The notes beneath the pieces were generated by a model. The model saw only the letters and a program-made list of their open reading frames with translations. It made no database searches and was not told the DNA's origin. DNA of 64,000 bases, from the NCBI GenBank assembly GCA_027484685.1, contig JAIXSO010000024.1, positions 38,781-102,780 on the forward strand. Reading direction: 5' to 3'. The translations under genes were made by a program, and so were the position numbers. The stretch's first letter is position 1. The number at the start of each line of letters is the position of its first letter. Origin of the DNA: Bacteroidota bacterium (lineage in GTDB: Bacteria > Bacteroidota > Bacteroidia > UKL13-3). Shown here one piece after another: positions 42,620 to 51,812 of the stretch.

Positions 42620-43405
42620 ATGCGAATAACACTTATAATAGCAATTTTAATGATTAGTTCCTTCACGGCTGAATGTCAAACGGATACTATAATTTATTAT
42701 AAAAATAGTAATAAGATAAACTGGGAAGGAAAAACTCTTAATGGAAGAAAAATAGGATATTGGAAACAATTTGATTTTAAAGATGGTAAAATAATGACTG
42801 AACGTTTTTTTAATCCAACAGATAGTTCTGTATTTGAAACAATTTATCAACAAGGTAAAATTAGTTCTAGAGGATTTAAAAAATATATAAACGATAGTAT
42901 AATCATTGATCATGGTTATGGTGAATCATACTCGTTATTTGACAATAAGTTTATTTCTTCTTCTGGTTATTATTTTAATGGAAAACTAAATGGAATTTTA
43001 AAGAGTTTTGACCCGATTACACATTTGCCCCAAAAAGTTGTAAATGTAGTAAACGATGTATATGTTGATTCATTTTTTAATTTTCATAGCAATGGAAAAT
43101 TAGAAGAAATGGGGAAATTTGATAGCACAGGTTGTAAAATTGGCATGTGGTCAACATTTTATGAAAACGGAATTATTGAATCTATTGGTCAGTATACTAA
43201 TAGTTATTATTTAACAGATACAGTTGCAATAGTTATTGAAGGTATTCCAATTCATACAACAGCAGTAACATACACTAAAATTGGATTATGGAAATATTAT
43301 GATAAAAATGGAAAATTATTTAAGGTAGTATTTTATGATAAAAATGGAAAAATTGAGCGGATTATTAACGGCAAAAAGGAATTGAGATTATACCGAAAAG
43401 ATTGA
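42620..43405 (+). CDS. Secreted MORN-type (YwqK-like) repeat protein
   Basis: 261 residues: signal peptide about 1-19 (ending TAECQ) and at least five MORN_2-type units with the pattern GxWxxYxxxGkl ('GRKIGYWKQFDFKDGKI', 'SGYYFNGKLNGILKSF', 'CKIGMWSTFYENGIIES', 'TKIGLWKYYDKNGKLFKV'). Automatic annotation often labels such proteins YwqK antitoxin; here the signal peptide argues against an antitoxin role and for a surface or periplasmic one. It follows a duplicated upstream segment and ends 50 bases before a terminator. Confidence 0.82.
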   Translation: MRITLIIAILMISSFTAECQTDTIIYYKNSNKINWEGKTLNGRKIGYWKQFDFKDGKIMTERFFNPTDSSVFETIYQQGKISSRGFKKYINDSIIIDHGYGESYSLFDNKFISSSGYYFNGKLNGILKSFDPITHLPQKVVNVVNDVYVDSFFNFHSNGKLEEMGKFDSTGCKIGMWSTFYENGIIESIGQYTNSYYLTDTVAIVIEGIPIHTTAVTYTKIGLWKYYDKNGKLFKVVFYDKNGKIERIINGKKELRLYRKD

Positions 43406-43455
43406 TATTATTAGATTCGTCACTTTTGGAAAATTTTGTGTAGAAAGCTAAAATA

Positions 43456-43490
43456 AAAAACCTCATTATCTTACTGATAATGAGGTTTTT
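43456..43490. terminator. Bidirectional terminator between MORN gene and tRNA genes
   Basis: A perfect 15-bp stem (43456-43470 with 43476-43490; AAAAACCTCATTATC) around a 5-base loop, with T-runs on both strands. It ends the MORN gene from the left and the tRNA transcript from the right. Confidence 0.88.
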
Positions 43491-43493
43491 AAG

Positions 43494-43578
43494 TACCCGG
43501 GGCGGGACTTGAACCCGCACATCTTTAAAGGATACAGGATTTTAAGTCCTGCGTGTCTACCAATTCCACCACCCGGGC
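43494..43578 (-). tRNA. tRNA-Leu (anticodon UAA)
   Basis: 85 bases. Acceptor GCCCGGG pairs with CCCGGGU (one G-U), discriminator A; D-arm GGTGGAATTGGTAGACAC; anticodon arm with loop containing TAA flanked by 'GGACT' and 'AATCC'-type stem bases; a long variable arm as expected for leucine tRNA; T-arm GCGGGTTCAAGTCCCGC. No CCA is encoded. It lies 42 bases downstream of tRNA-Gly. Confidence 0.95.
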
Positions 43579-43620
43579 GTATTAATTAAAATTTCTGGTA
43601 AAAGAAAAAGTGATTAATAT

Positions 43621-43696
43621 TGGAGCGAAAGACGAGGTTCGAACTCGCGACCTCAACCTTGGCAAGGTTGCGCTCTACCAACTGAGCTACTTTCGC
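43621..43696 (-). tRNA. tRNA-Gly (anticodon GCC)
   Basis: 76 bases including an encoded CCA. Acceptor GCGAAAG pairs with CTTTCGC, followed by discriminator T and CCA. D-arm GTAGCTCAGTTGGTAGAGC; anticodon stem-loop CAACC-TTGCCAA-GGTTG gives GCC; T-arm CGAGGTTCGAACTCG read on the plus strand. Probably transcribed together with tRNA-Leu. Confidence 0.95.
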
Positions 43697-43871
43697 ATTT
43701 GATATATTATATCGTTTTGGTGGTGCAAAAGTACACAAAGGATTTACACTTACAAGCACTTTCACATTTTTTTCCACTCCTTTTTCCTAATTTAATCAAA
43801 ATCAGGTGGGTAATTTTTTATTTATTTAACAATTTCTTTGTTTTTAGCTTGCAAATTTTAGTAAGCTAATA

Positions 43872-44639
43872 TTAGTTTTTTAAAAAACTAATTACCTTTT
43901 CATAAAATTCTTTTGGATTTTCGGCATGTAACCAATGTCCTGCGCCTGAAATAGTTTCTATTTGGGCATAAATAAAATGCTCCTGAATTTCTAATTCATC
44001 ACTTGGTTTTATATAGGTAGATAACTCACCGCGTAAAAACAAAGCTGGCTTTAAAAACACACCATTGTATTCAATTGGTTTGATGATTTCTTCGTAATCT
44101 CTATCTAAAACATTTAAGTTAACTCGCCAATTATAACCACCATTAGGAGTGGTTGTTAAGTTTTTTAATAAAAACTGCCTTGTTCCAAAATCAGGCACTA
44201 AATGCATCATTATATCCTCCGCATCTTTACGTTTGGTTACTTTTGTAAAATCAACCGAACGCAATGCCTCTAGTACCGAATCGTGTCCGCGCTTATACTG
44301 CCTTGGAGCAATATCGGCTACAATTAATTTTTCAATTTTATCAGTAAAGTCAAAAGCAAATTGCATAGCCACTTTTCCGCCCATGCTATGGCCAATAATA
44401 TTAGCTGAAGCAATGTTTTGTTGCTCCATAAATTCGGATAAATCGTTCACCATTAGCTTAATATTATGACTTTCGGTATGTGGCGATTTTCCATGGTTTC
44501 GCATATCAACTGTGTAAACAGTAAAATCCTTAGAAAACTCAGTGGCTAATGTATGCCAATTATCTAACGAGCCTAAAAACCCATGAATGATGATTAGAAT
44601 TTCTGAGGCTTCGCCATATTTTTTAAAATTTAAATTCAT
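43872..44639 (-). CDS. Alpha/beta hydrolase, YbfF-like esterase
   Basis: 255 residues, cytoplasmic. Motifs: oxyanion region 'IIIHGFLGSLDNWHTLA' (about 16-32), 'VDMRNHGKSPH', the nucleophile elbow 'IIGHSMGGKVA' with Ser near residue 93, 'LIVADIAPRQY', and the catalytic His in 'SGAGHWLHAENPKEF' near 236. This is the esterase YbfF branch; substrates in relatives are short acyl esters or acyl-CoAs. It sits between the tRNA genes and the ftsE-like gene, all on the minus strand. Confidence 0.88.
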   Translation of the reverse strand: MNLNFKKYGEASEILIIIHGFLGSLDNWHTLATEFSKDFTVYTVDMRNHGKSPHTESHNIKLMVNDLSEFMEQQNIASANIIGHSMGGKVAMQFAFDFTDKIEKLIVADIAPRQYKRGHDSVLEALRSVDFTKVTKRKDAEDIMMHLVPDFGTRQFLLKNLTTTPNGGYNWRVNLNVLDRDYEEIIKPIEYNGVFLKPALFLRGELSTYIKPSDELEIQEHFIYAQIETISGAGHWLHAENPKEFYEKVISFLKN

Positions 44640-44748
44640 TTTTGCTGCTGGCTTTTAGCACCTAGCTTCTAGCCTTATATTTAGAATAAAGTTATTCTTT
44701 CGAATAAATTATGCTAGCAGCCAATAGCCAGCTGCTAGAAGCATAAAA

Positions 44749-45450
44749 CTAGTTTCCCATTAATTTTTCTTCTAGCATAGCCATTTCAGAAATAGTGCCT
44801 TTTTCGCATCTAATAATTCTTCCAGGATATTTGTTAATCAATCTGTAATCGTGAGTAGCCATTAAAACTGCAGTTCCATTTTTAGCAATTTGATGCAGCA
44901 ATTCCATAATTCCGTTGCTGGTTTCTGGGTCTAAATTTCCAGTTGGTTCGTCAGCCAAAATTACAGCAGGTTTATTTAATAATGCTCTAGCTATTACCAA
45001 ACGTTGTTGCTCACCACCACTCAACTCAAATGGCATTTTAAAACTTTTGGTATCAAGTCCCACCATTTCTAAAACTTCATTGATGCGGCTATCCATTTCA
45101 GCTTTGTTCTTCCAATCAGTAGCTTGCAGTACAAAATACAAATTTTCGTAAACACTTCTATCAGTAAGTAACTGAAAATCTTGAAATACAATTCCAATTT
45201 TTCTACGCAAATAAGGAATTTGATTAGCTTTTAGTTGATGTAAGTTAAAATCGGCCACTCGTCCATCGCCTTGTGTGAGACTTAATTCTGCATACAATGT
45301 TTTTAACAAAGTAGATTTTCCACTACCCGTTTGACCTATTAAATAGATAAATTCAGATTCAAAAATTTCCAAGTTTACACTTGAAAGCACCAAGGTATTT
45401 TGCTGAAAAATACTTGCATTATTTAATTGAATTACTGTAGATTTATTCAT
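44749..45450 (-). CDS. ftsE: FtsE-like ABC transporter ATP-binding protein
   Basis: 233 residues, one ABC domain. Walker A 'IGQTGSGKST' (about 38-47), Q-loop 'GIVFQDFQLL', signature 'LSGGEQQRLVIARAL', Walker B 'VILADEPTGNLD' and switch His in 'LMATHDYRLI'. Spacing and the 'FQLLTDRSVYENLYF' segment are those of FtsE, which with FtsX controls cell-wall hydrolases at division. No ftsX gene is adjacent, as happens in this phylum; a different LolD-type partner cannot be ruled out. It starts 33 bases from the end of the 67-residue gene upstream. Confidence 0.85.
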   Translation of the reverse strand: MNKSTVIQLNNASIFQQNTLVLSSVNLEIFESEFIYLIGQTGSGKSTLLKTLYAELSLTQGDGRVADFNLHQLKANQIPYLRRKIGIVFQDFQLLTDRSVYENLYFVLQATDWKNKAEMDSRINEVLEMVGLDTKSFKMPFELSGGEQQRLVIARALLNKPAVILADEPTGNLDPETSNGIMELLHQIAKNGTAVLMATHDYRLINKYPGRIIRCEKGTISEMAMLEEKLMGN

Positions 45451-45482
45451 GTTTGTTATTTTATTTTATGATTTTATGTAAT

Positions 45483-45686
45483 TTAAAACTCAATTGGCGT
45501 TACTTGTCCAAAAGGAATTTCATTCATTAATTCTTTAATTTTATCTACTTTATCACCAAGTCCGCATTTCTCCAAAGCCTTTTCAGGTCTATCGGTGCGA
45601 GTATAACATATAAGTGTAAAGTTATCATCTCTAACTTGTAAATAATCTGGAATTTTTGCAACCCCTTTAATTTTAACAATATACAT
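45483..45686 (-). CDS. Conserved small protein upstream of ftsE-like gene
   Basis: 67 residues starting MYIVKIKGVAKIPDYLQVRDD in two parts (MYIVKIKGVAKI, PDYLQVRDD). No signal peptide, no motif I recognise beyond a compact alpha/beta composition. It is followed 32 bases later by the ftsE-like gene in the same direction, so the two probably share a transcript. Its codon use and tidy placement support a real gene. Confidence 0.75.
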   Translation of the reverse strand: MYIVKIKGVAKIPDYLQVRDDNFTLICYTRTDRPEKALEKCGLGDKVDKIKELMNEIPFGQVTPIEF

Positions 45687-45752
45687 AAATAATTTAATTG
45701 AGTAATTTTAAACGAAAATAATTATAATTGCGGCACAAAACTAAAAAATAAT

Positions 45753-47480
45753 ATGAGAGATATGAGACAAGTTATTTTAGCGGCTTCGTGTGTTAGCATA
45801 ATTGCTGCATGTAGCGTAAAAAACAACTTTACTAAGAACAACTACACTGTTACTCCTAATCCATTAGAATTAAAAGGCGACAGCGTTGAAATTACGATTA
45901 ATGCAACTGTTCCTGCAAAATCAATCAATCCTAAAGCTGTAGTTACTTTTTCACCTTATTTAAAATGTGAAGATGGAACAATTATAAACTTAAAAAGCAA
46001 AACAATTAAAGGAACAAAAGCTAAAGGTGCTGCTGACGAAACAGTAGATACTAAAGTTGGCGGTAAAGTTTCATATACTGATAAAATAGCCTATGTACCA
46101 AGTATGAAACGTGCTTCGTTAATGCCTAAATATACAGCATTAAACGTTGAAGTTCCTTCAGGAATTGGTGCTTTAGCCGAAGGTACTATTGTAACTCCTT
46201 TATTGTTAAACAATAGTGATTTAACTATTTTCTCTAGCGATGATTACAAAGTAGAGTTAGTTAACAAATCGGTAAATATTTATTTCCCTTTAGATGTTGA
46301 TAAATTTAACCCTAACTTTAAAGCTGGTAAAAATTTAAGTAACAAAAACCAAATTGCTGAATTACGTAAGTTATTAAAAGCCGACAAAAACTTTGTGGCT
46401 CGTGGTATTGCAATTAACGCTTATGCTTCGCCTGATGGAGAATTAGATAGAAACACTAATTTGTCAAAAGGTAGAGAAGAATCAACTTTCACTTTCTTCA
46501 AAAAAGAATTGAAAAAATTAGGTTTTTCAGAAGTTAACGATGAAAATTTCACACGTGGTTACAGCAGCGCTGAAGACTGGATGGGCTTTGAAAAAGCAAT
46601 AGTTGCTAGCGACTTAAAAGATAAAAATGCAGTTTTAGAAATTATTAGAAACAAAAGCATTAGCGATGAAGAAAGAGAAGGTTTGATTAAACGTAGCTAT
46701 CCTAAAGTTTGGGAAAATGCAAAAGCTAATATTTTACCAACTTTACGTAGAGCTGAATTAGTAATTAAAGGTGCTAATCCAATGAAAACTGATGCTGAAT
46801 TATTAAATTACTATGGTAAATACGATACTTTAACAGCTAAAGAATTATTTCACTTAGCAGTTATTACTACTGATAACGCTAAAAAACAAGAAGTTTTAAA
46901 TGCATATGCAGCTAAAAACCCTAGCGATTGGAGAACTTTCAACGATTTAGCAATTATCAATATTAAAGATAAAAACTTTGATGCTGCCAAACAAAATTTA
47001 GATAAAGCATTAGCCGTTAGCCCAGAAAATGCTATTGTATTGGCTAATTATGGTGTAGTTTACAAATTAACTGGCAACTACCAAGAAGCTATTAAATATT
47101 ACAACATGGCTGGAACTAAAGGTGCTGATGTTAGCTACAATTTAGGTTTATTAGCTGTTAAAAACGGTAACTATAGCGAAGCTGTTTCTTCATTTAACAA
47201 AAGTGGAGTTAAAGATTTTAACACTGCATTAGCTCAATTATTAAACGGAAATGCTGCTGGTTGCAAAGCAATTATTGATGGCTTAAACCCTGATGAGTTA
47301 AAATGGAACCATTACTACCTAAGAGCTGTAGCTGCTGCTCGCTCAGGCAATGCTGACGATGTAGCTGCAAACTTAATTAAAGCTATTGGTGCTAACAGCG
47401 AAGTACGTAACTTAGCTAAAAACGATATGGAATTTGCTAAATTATTCAGCAATCCATTATTCCAAGGTGCTATTCGCTAA
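45753..47480 (+). CDS. TPR-containing lipoprotein with OmpA-like region
   Basis: 575 residues. The N-terminus MRDMRQVILAASCVSIIAAC is a lipoprotein signal (Cys20); Met4 is an alternative start. A beta-rich domain (about 30-170) is followed by an OmpA-like stretch (about 172-260, 'VNIYFPLDVDKFNP', 'GIAINAYASPDGELDRNTNLSKGR'), whose 'ASPDGELDxNxxLSxxR' is the typical peptidoglycan-binding core, and then TPR units (about 370-520, 'ALAVSPENAIVLANYGVVYKLTGNY'). It is probably a major envelope protein; the regular, GCT/AAA/TTA-rich codons suggest strong expression. A terminator follows. Confidence 0.85.
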   Translation: MRDMRQVILAASCVSIIAACSVKNNFTKNNYTVTPNPLELKGDSVEITINATVPAKSINPKAVVTFSPYLKCEDGTIINLKSKTIKGTKAKGAADETVDTKVGGKVSYTDKIAYVPSMKRASLMPKYTALNVEVPSGIGALAEGTIVTPLLLNNSDLTIFSSDDYKVELVNKSVNIYFPLDVDKFNPNFKAGKNLSNKNQIAELRKLLKADKNFVARGIAINAYASPDGELDRNTNLSKGREESTFTFFKKELKKLGFSEVNDENFTRGYSSAEDWMGFEKAIVASDLKDKNAVLEIIRNKSISDEEREGLIKRSYPKVWENAKANILPTLRRAELVIKGANPMKTDAELLNYYGKYDTLTAKELFHLAVITTDNAKKQEVLNAYAAKNPSDWRTFNDLAIINIKDKNFDAAKQNLDKALAVSPENAIVLANYGVVYKLTGNYQEAIKYYNMAGTKGADVSYNLGLLAVKNGNYSEAVSSFNKSGVKDFNTALAQLLNGNAAGCKAIIDGLNPDELKWNHYYLRAVAAARSGNADDVAANLIKAIGANSEVRNLAKNDMEFAKLFSNPLFQGAIR

Positions 47481-47500
47481 TTATAAAATTTAATTATACT

Positions 47501-47533
47501 AAAAGCCATTCGAAAACTCGGATGGCTTTTTTT
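47501..47533 (+). terminator. Terminator after the TPR lipoprotein gene
   Basis: AAAGCCATTCG pairs with CGGATGGCTTT (one T-G pair), loop AAAACT, followed by a T-run. Confidence 0.82.
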
Positions 47534-47648
47534 ATTGCCCAACTAAAAAAACTAATATTTAACACCTATTATGCTAAATATTTTGGTTGTGTAATTGAGT
47601 ATATCTACTATTTTCGTACCCATAAAAATAATCATCATTTAAAACAAA

Positions 47649-48869
47649 ATGAATATACACGAATACCAAGCCAAACAAATTTTAAAATCGTTTGGAGTTG
47701 CTGTGCAAGAAGGCATAGTTGCTGAAACAGCAGATGAAGCACACACAGCTGCATTAAAGTTAAAAGAACAATACGGAAGCGATTTTGTGGTTGTGAAAGC
47801 ACAAATTCATGCTGGCGGACGTGGAAAAGGTAGTATTATTGGAAAAGAACAACGCGGTGTTGCTGTAGCTAAAAATGCTGATAAAGCTAAAGAAATTGCT
47901 GGCAACTTATTAGGTGGTACTTTAGTTACTATTCAAACCGGACCAAAAGGTAAATTAGTAAGCAAAGTGTTAGTAGCGCAAGATGTATATTATCCTGGCT
48001 CAAGCGAACCTAAAGAATATTACATGAGTGTAATGTTAGATAGAGGTCAAAGCAAAAACATTATAGTTTACAGTACCGAAGGTGGTATGGATATTGAGCA
48101 TGTTGCAGAGCACACTCCACATTTAATTCATAAAGAAACAATCGATCCCAAAGTAGGTTTACAAGGCTTTCAAGCTCGTAAAATTGCTTTTAATTTAGGT
48201 TGCGAAGGTGAGGCATTTAAACAAATGGTAAAATTTGTTACTGCTTTATACAAGGCTTACACCAATTCAGATGCAGCTATGTTTGAAATCAATCCGGTTT
48301 TAAAAACTAGCGATGATAAAATTATAGCGGTAGATGGTAAGGTAGATATTGATGATAACGCTTTATACCGTCATGCTGATTACGCAGCCATGCGCGATAC
48401 TGCAGAAGAAGATCCAACAGAAGTAGAAGCTAAAGAATTTAACTTAAACTATGTTAAATTAGATGGTAACGTTGGTTGTATGGTTAATGGTGCTGGTTTA
48501 GCTATGGCTACTATGGATATTATTAAATTATCGGGTGGAGATCCTGCTAATTTCTTAGACGTAGGAGGAAGTGCTAATGCTACTACAGTAGAAGCTGGCT
48601 TCCGTATTATTTTAAAAGATCCAAATGTAAAAGCTATCTTAATTAATATTTTTGGTGGTATTGTACGTTGCGATAGAGTAGCACAAGGTGTTGTGGATGC
48701 TTACAAATCAATTGGCAATATTCCAGTTCCAATTATTGTTCGTTTACAAGGAACAAATGCTGAAGCTGCTAAAAAATTAATTGACGAAAGTGGGTTAAAA
48801 GTTTACTCAGCAATTGTATTAAAAGAAGCTGCTGATTTAGTTCAAAAAGCGGTAAGCGGAACTATTTAA
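47649..48869 (+). CDS. sucC: Succinyl-CoA ligase (ADP-forming) subunit beta
   Basis: 406 residues. It opens MNIHEYQAKQILKSFGVAV, the usual SucC start, with an ATP-grasp domain ('VVKAQIHAGGRGKG', 'MFEINPVLKTSDDKIIAVDGKV') and a CoA-ligase domain ('MVNGAGLAMATMDIIKLSGG', 'FLDVGGSANATTVEAGF', 'INIFGGIVRCDRVAQGVVDA'). With SucD it converts succinyl-CoA to succinate and makes ATP in the TCA cycle. sucD is not next to it: a terminator follows 40 bases after the stop and the next gene is ispD. Confidence 0.97.
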   Translation: MNIHEYQAKQILKSFGVAVQEGIVAETADEAHTAALKLKEQYGSDFVVVKAQIHAGGRGKGSIIGKEQRGVAVAKNADKAKEIAGNLLGGTLVTIQTGPKGKLVSKVLVAQDVYYPGSSEPKEYYMSVMLDRGQSKNIIVYSTEGGMDIEHVAEHTPHLIHKETIDPKVGLQGFQARKIAFNLGCEGEAFKQMVKFVTALYKAYTNSDAAMFEINPVLKTSDDKIIAVDGKVDIDDNALYRHADYAAMRDTAEEDPTEVEAKEFNLNYVKLDGNVGCMVNGAGLAMATMDIIKLSGGDPANFLDVGGSANATTVEAGFRIILKDPNVKAILINIFGGIVRCDRVAQGVVDAYKSIGNIPVPIIVRLQGTNAEAAKKLIDESGLKVYSAIVLKEAADLVQKAVSGTI

Positions 48870-48910
48870 TAATTAAAAAATTACTAGCAGCAATGCTTTT
48901 ATTTAATATT

Positions 48911-48950
48911 AAAAGACCAACACTATTCAATTAGTTGTTGGTCTTTTTTA
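48911..48950 (+). terminator. Terminator after sucC
   Basis: AAAAGACCAACA (48911-48922) pairs with TGTTGGTCTTTT (48936-48947), then a T-run. Confidence 0.88.
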
Positions 48951-48994
48951 TAAACCTAATTATGGTATTTATATCTAAAATAAAACACAAAACC

Positions 48995-49672
48995 ATGAAC
49001 AAAACAGCTTTGATAGTAGCAGGTGGCAGCGGAACGCGTATGGAAAGCAATTTACCCAAACAGTTTTTATTGTTGGCTGAAAAGCCCATTTTAATGCATA
49101 CCATTGAAGCTTTTTACAATAGTAATGTTAACCAAATTATTTTAGTTTTACCTCAAAGCCAAATAGAATTTTGGAACCAATTATGCCTAACGCATCAATT
49201 TACCATTCAGCACCAAATAGTAGCTGGTGGAGCATCTCGTTTCGAATCGGTTCAAAATGGTTTACTGCACTGTAACAATAATGATTTAGTAGCCATTCAC
49301 GATGGAGTAAGACCTTTTATAAGTAAAGAAATTATTTTACTAAGCTTTGAAACTGCTGCGCAAAAAGGAAATGCAGTAGCAGCAGTGCGCTTAAAAGACT
49401 CGATAAGAAAAGTTGAATTACTAAGTAATAAAAATGTGAACAGAGATAATTATTATCTTATTCAGACCCCGCAAACATTTAAAGCTCAATTAATTAAAGA
49501 GGCTTATGCAGCGCAGGATCATATTAACTTTACCGATGATGCAAGTGTTTTAGAATCAAATGGATACGCTATTAACTTGATAGCTGGTGATTACAAAAAC
49601 ATAAAAATAACAACACCCGAAGATTTACTAGTAGGTGAAGCATTTTTAAAGGCGAAAAATATCGTTAATTAA
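48995..49672 (+). CDS. ispD: 2-C-methyl-D-erythritol 4-phosphate cytidylyltransferase
   Basis: 225 residues starting MNKTALIVAGGSGTRME. The nucleotide-binding loop 'IVAGGSGTRMESNLPKQF' (about 7-24), 'VAGGASRFESVQNGL' (about 79-93), 'AIHDGVRPFIS' with the conserved Asp and Arg, and 'KITTPEDLLVGEAFL' are all standard. It attaches CMP to MEP in isoprenoid synthesis; ispG of the same pathway is at 61678. A frame open from 48935 crosses the sucC terminator, so the ATG at 48995 is right. The last 8 bases overlap the end of the convergent gene at 49665. Confidence 0.95.
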   Translation: MNKTALIVAGGSGTRMESNLPKQFLLLAEKPILMHTIEAFYNSNVNQIILVLPQSQIEFWNQLCLTHQFTIQHQIVAGGASRFESVQNGLLHCNNNDLVAIHDGVRPFISKEIILLSFETAAQKGNAVAAVRLKDSIRKVELLSNKNVNRDNYYLIQTPQTFKAQLIKEAYAAQDHINFTDDASVLESNGYAINLIAGDYKNIKITTPEDLLVGEAFLKAKNIVN

Positions 49673-51809
49673 GAATCAACTTGGCATGATTTAACTGTGA
49701 TGCTAAATCAGTAAAAATTAAATAGTTATTCCATTCAGTTTTATTGTATTTAAATGAGTTTTGTACTTTGGATAAAGTCCAAATTATATTGCCATTTTCA
49801 ATTATTGCTTTTGAGCTAATAATTCCTATTTTGTTGCTGAAATTCACATTTAAATTTTCTAAACCAAGTACAGTTTTTCCTTTTGGAATTTTTACTACTA
49901 CTTTTATTGTTAAATTTTTACTGTAGTCAATAAAAAAAGGTTTGGTTCTTATATTTCTATCATCATTATTTTTAACCACAAACAAACTACCTAACAAATT
50001 ACCAATTTCAAAAACATAGGTTTCTTTTCCTGCTTTTTGCAGTGTATTGGCAATTGAAAAATATTCTTGCCAATTTGCATTTTCAGTATTCCTGCCATCG
50101 TTTATTGCATTAAAACTGTAGTATTTTTGAATTTCGTACTCAGCTTTTGCATTGTTTTTCATACTTTCAGTTTTTTCCTTTTTTAACTGGGTAAAAAAGT
50201 TATCTTTTAATCTTTCTTCTTCACCATCAAAAAAATCTTTCCCAATACCAATATACTCATTATCAGCAAAGAAGTAAGTATTTTTCAGCATTTTTTTTGC
50301 TGTATATATTTCTACAAGATTTTCAAAATAATTTTGATTATTTATAATGTTATTTGCAAATATTGCCTTTTCTACTCCTGTTGTAACAGAATTTACTTGC
50401 ATGTTCAACGAATCGAGGTTACTATTAAAACTGGCATTGATAGTAATTTTATAAAGGTTATTATCGGGCTTTAAACCAGGAAGTGTTTCTGTTTCGTAGT
50501 TAATTTTTGTTTTTTTATTTATGTTACTAAATATATAAACATCTGTACCTTCAAAATATTCGCCTATTAGATCAATTTCACTATTGGCATTAAATGAAGT
50601 TATATAATGGTATTCATCAGCTATTTTATACCTAATTCCAAATCTAAAGTCATCAAAATCAATAATATCTGTAATACGTCCATTGTATTTTGAACACATT
50701 AGCAAAACTTCAAATTGAATTTTACGCTTTTTAAAATGTGTAATAAATTTATTTAAAATATTAGTATTAAACGACTGTCCTTTAGTATTAAAGGCTAATT
50801 CAGGCAAAAAACTTCTATCTCTACAGAAATAAAAATATTTACTTACATAATCCTCATCACTTAGTTTATCAGGATTTTCGGCTTTGGCAAAATCACTATA
50901 AAAATCTCTTTCTTGAGTTTCTTTAAACAGTTCATAAACTCTATTTTTTAATTCTTCATCACTCATACTAGTTCTTATCTCGTCTGTATCAATACCTAGT
51001 TCTTTCTTTTGTTTTTCAGGAATAAGAGATATTTCTATTTGATAATATGGATCGGTTAACTGACTGTAATCCAATATTTCACTTGCTCTTTTATCTATCA
51101 ATTTTTCTTCAAACCAAAGCTCTACTTTATTGCCATATTTTTCTTTTGTAAACTCTTTAGCTCCATTAAACAATTTATAACTAGCCAATAAATTATTACT
51201 AAAAACATATTCATTTTTAAGGTAAACAATGGGAGTATTTGGCACATTAACAAAATAAGTACTTTTGAAGCCATTGATAGATGTACTCATACTCGAAATA
51301 TCAATAATATCGCCAATTTCTAGTCCGGCTAATGCTATTTTTTTCACCTTATCACCTTCAATTAATTTATTAATTTGTAAGTTACTGGTTTTTATATTTT
51401 CAGCATCTACAGCTTCGGTTAAGTCAATTAATTTAACAGTTTTATTAGGCTTTTCTATTTTAATTTCTAAAATATCGCTCTCAATAAATTTATATTCACT
51501 GTAAGCTTCTAATGCGTTTAAATCACTTAATTTTATGCGTATTCTGTCATAAATAGTAAATGTCAAACTAGCTTCAGTTACTTTGCGTTTTTCTGCAAGT
51601 ATAACCATTGAGCTATTTTTAAACTTTTCTGGTACGGTGCTTACTGAAAACTCCGACTCTGAATCATCCTTTTGAAGTTTATGCAGTTTATCAAAATCGC
51701 CCTTCCTATTTTTATTCTTATTTTTTTGGCTAAAAACCGTATCACTAAATAAAAAGAGAAAAACTATCAAAAAACTGTATTGCAAAATGTTGTGATATCT
51801 AATTTTCAT
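49665..51809 (-). CDS. Exported transglutaminase-fold-like protein lacking catalytic residues (module copy 2, partner B)
   Basis: 714 residues: signal peptide about 1-27 (ending TVFSQ), a charged linker ('KLHKLQKDDSESEFS'), then a beta-sandwich domain ('YDRIRIKLSDLNALEAYSEY', 'KIALAGLEIGDIIDIS') like the DUF3857 domain that precedes bacterial transglutaminase domains. In the 320-440 region helices match the layout of the transglutaminase core of its neighbour ('KFITHFKKRKIQFEVLLMCS'), but the YGDCKG cysteine and the HM-C histidine site are absent. A long C-terminal beta domain follows. It starts 3 bases from the end of the gene at 51813, so they form an operon. Homologous along its length to 54902-57076. 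Confidence 0.82.
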   Translation of the reverse strand: MKIRYHNILQYSFLIVFLFLFSDTVFSQKNKNKNRKGDFDKLHKLQKDDSESEFSVSTVPEKFKNSSMVILAEKRKVTEASLTFTIYDRIRIKLSDLNALEAYSEYKFIESDILEIKIEKPNKTVKLIDLTEAVDAENIKTSNLQINKLIEGDKVKKIALAGLEIGDIIDISSMSTSINGFKSTYFVNVPNTPIVYLKNEYVFSNNLLASYKLFNGAKEFTKEKYGNKVELWFEEKLIDKRASEILDYSQLTDPYYQIEISLIPEKQKKELGIDTDEIRTSMSDEELKNRVYELFKETQERDFYSDFAKAENPDKLSDEDYVSKYFYFCRDRSFLPELAFNTKGQSFNTNILNKFITHFKKRKIQFEVLLMCSKYNGRITDIIDFDDFRFGIRYKIADEYHYITSFNANSEIDLIGEYFEGTDVYIFSNINKKTKINYETETLPGLKPDNNLYKITINASFNSNLDSLNMQVNSVTTGVEKAIFANNIINNQNYFENLVEIYTAKKMLKNTYFFADNEYIGIGKDFFDGEEERLKDNFFTQLKKEKTESMKNNAKAEYEIQKYYSFNAINDGRNTENANWQEYFSIANTLQKAGKETYVFEIGNLLGSLFVVKNNDDRNIRTKPFFIDYSKNLTIKVVVKIPKGKTVLGLENLNVNFSNKIGIISSKAIIENGNIIWTLSKVQNSFKYNKTEWNNYLIFTDLASQLNHAKLILN

Positions 51810-51812
51810 GAT

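Noticed and set aside
42620..43405. YwqK-type antitoxin
   Set aside because: MORN_2 repeats match, but the N-terminal signal peptide makes a cytoplasmic antitoxin unlikely, and no toxin gene is adjacent.
43586..43777. Minus-strand frame of 63 codons
   Set aside because: It spans the whole tRNA-Gly gene; stable RNA sequence explains it.
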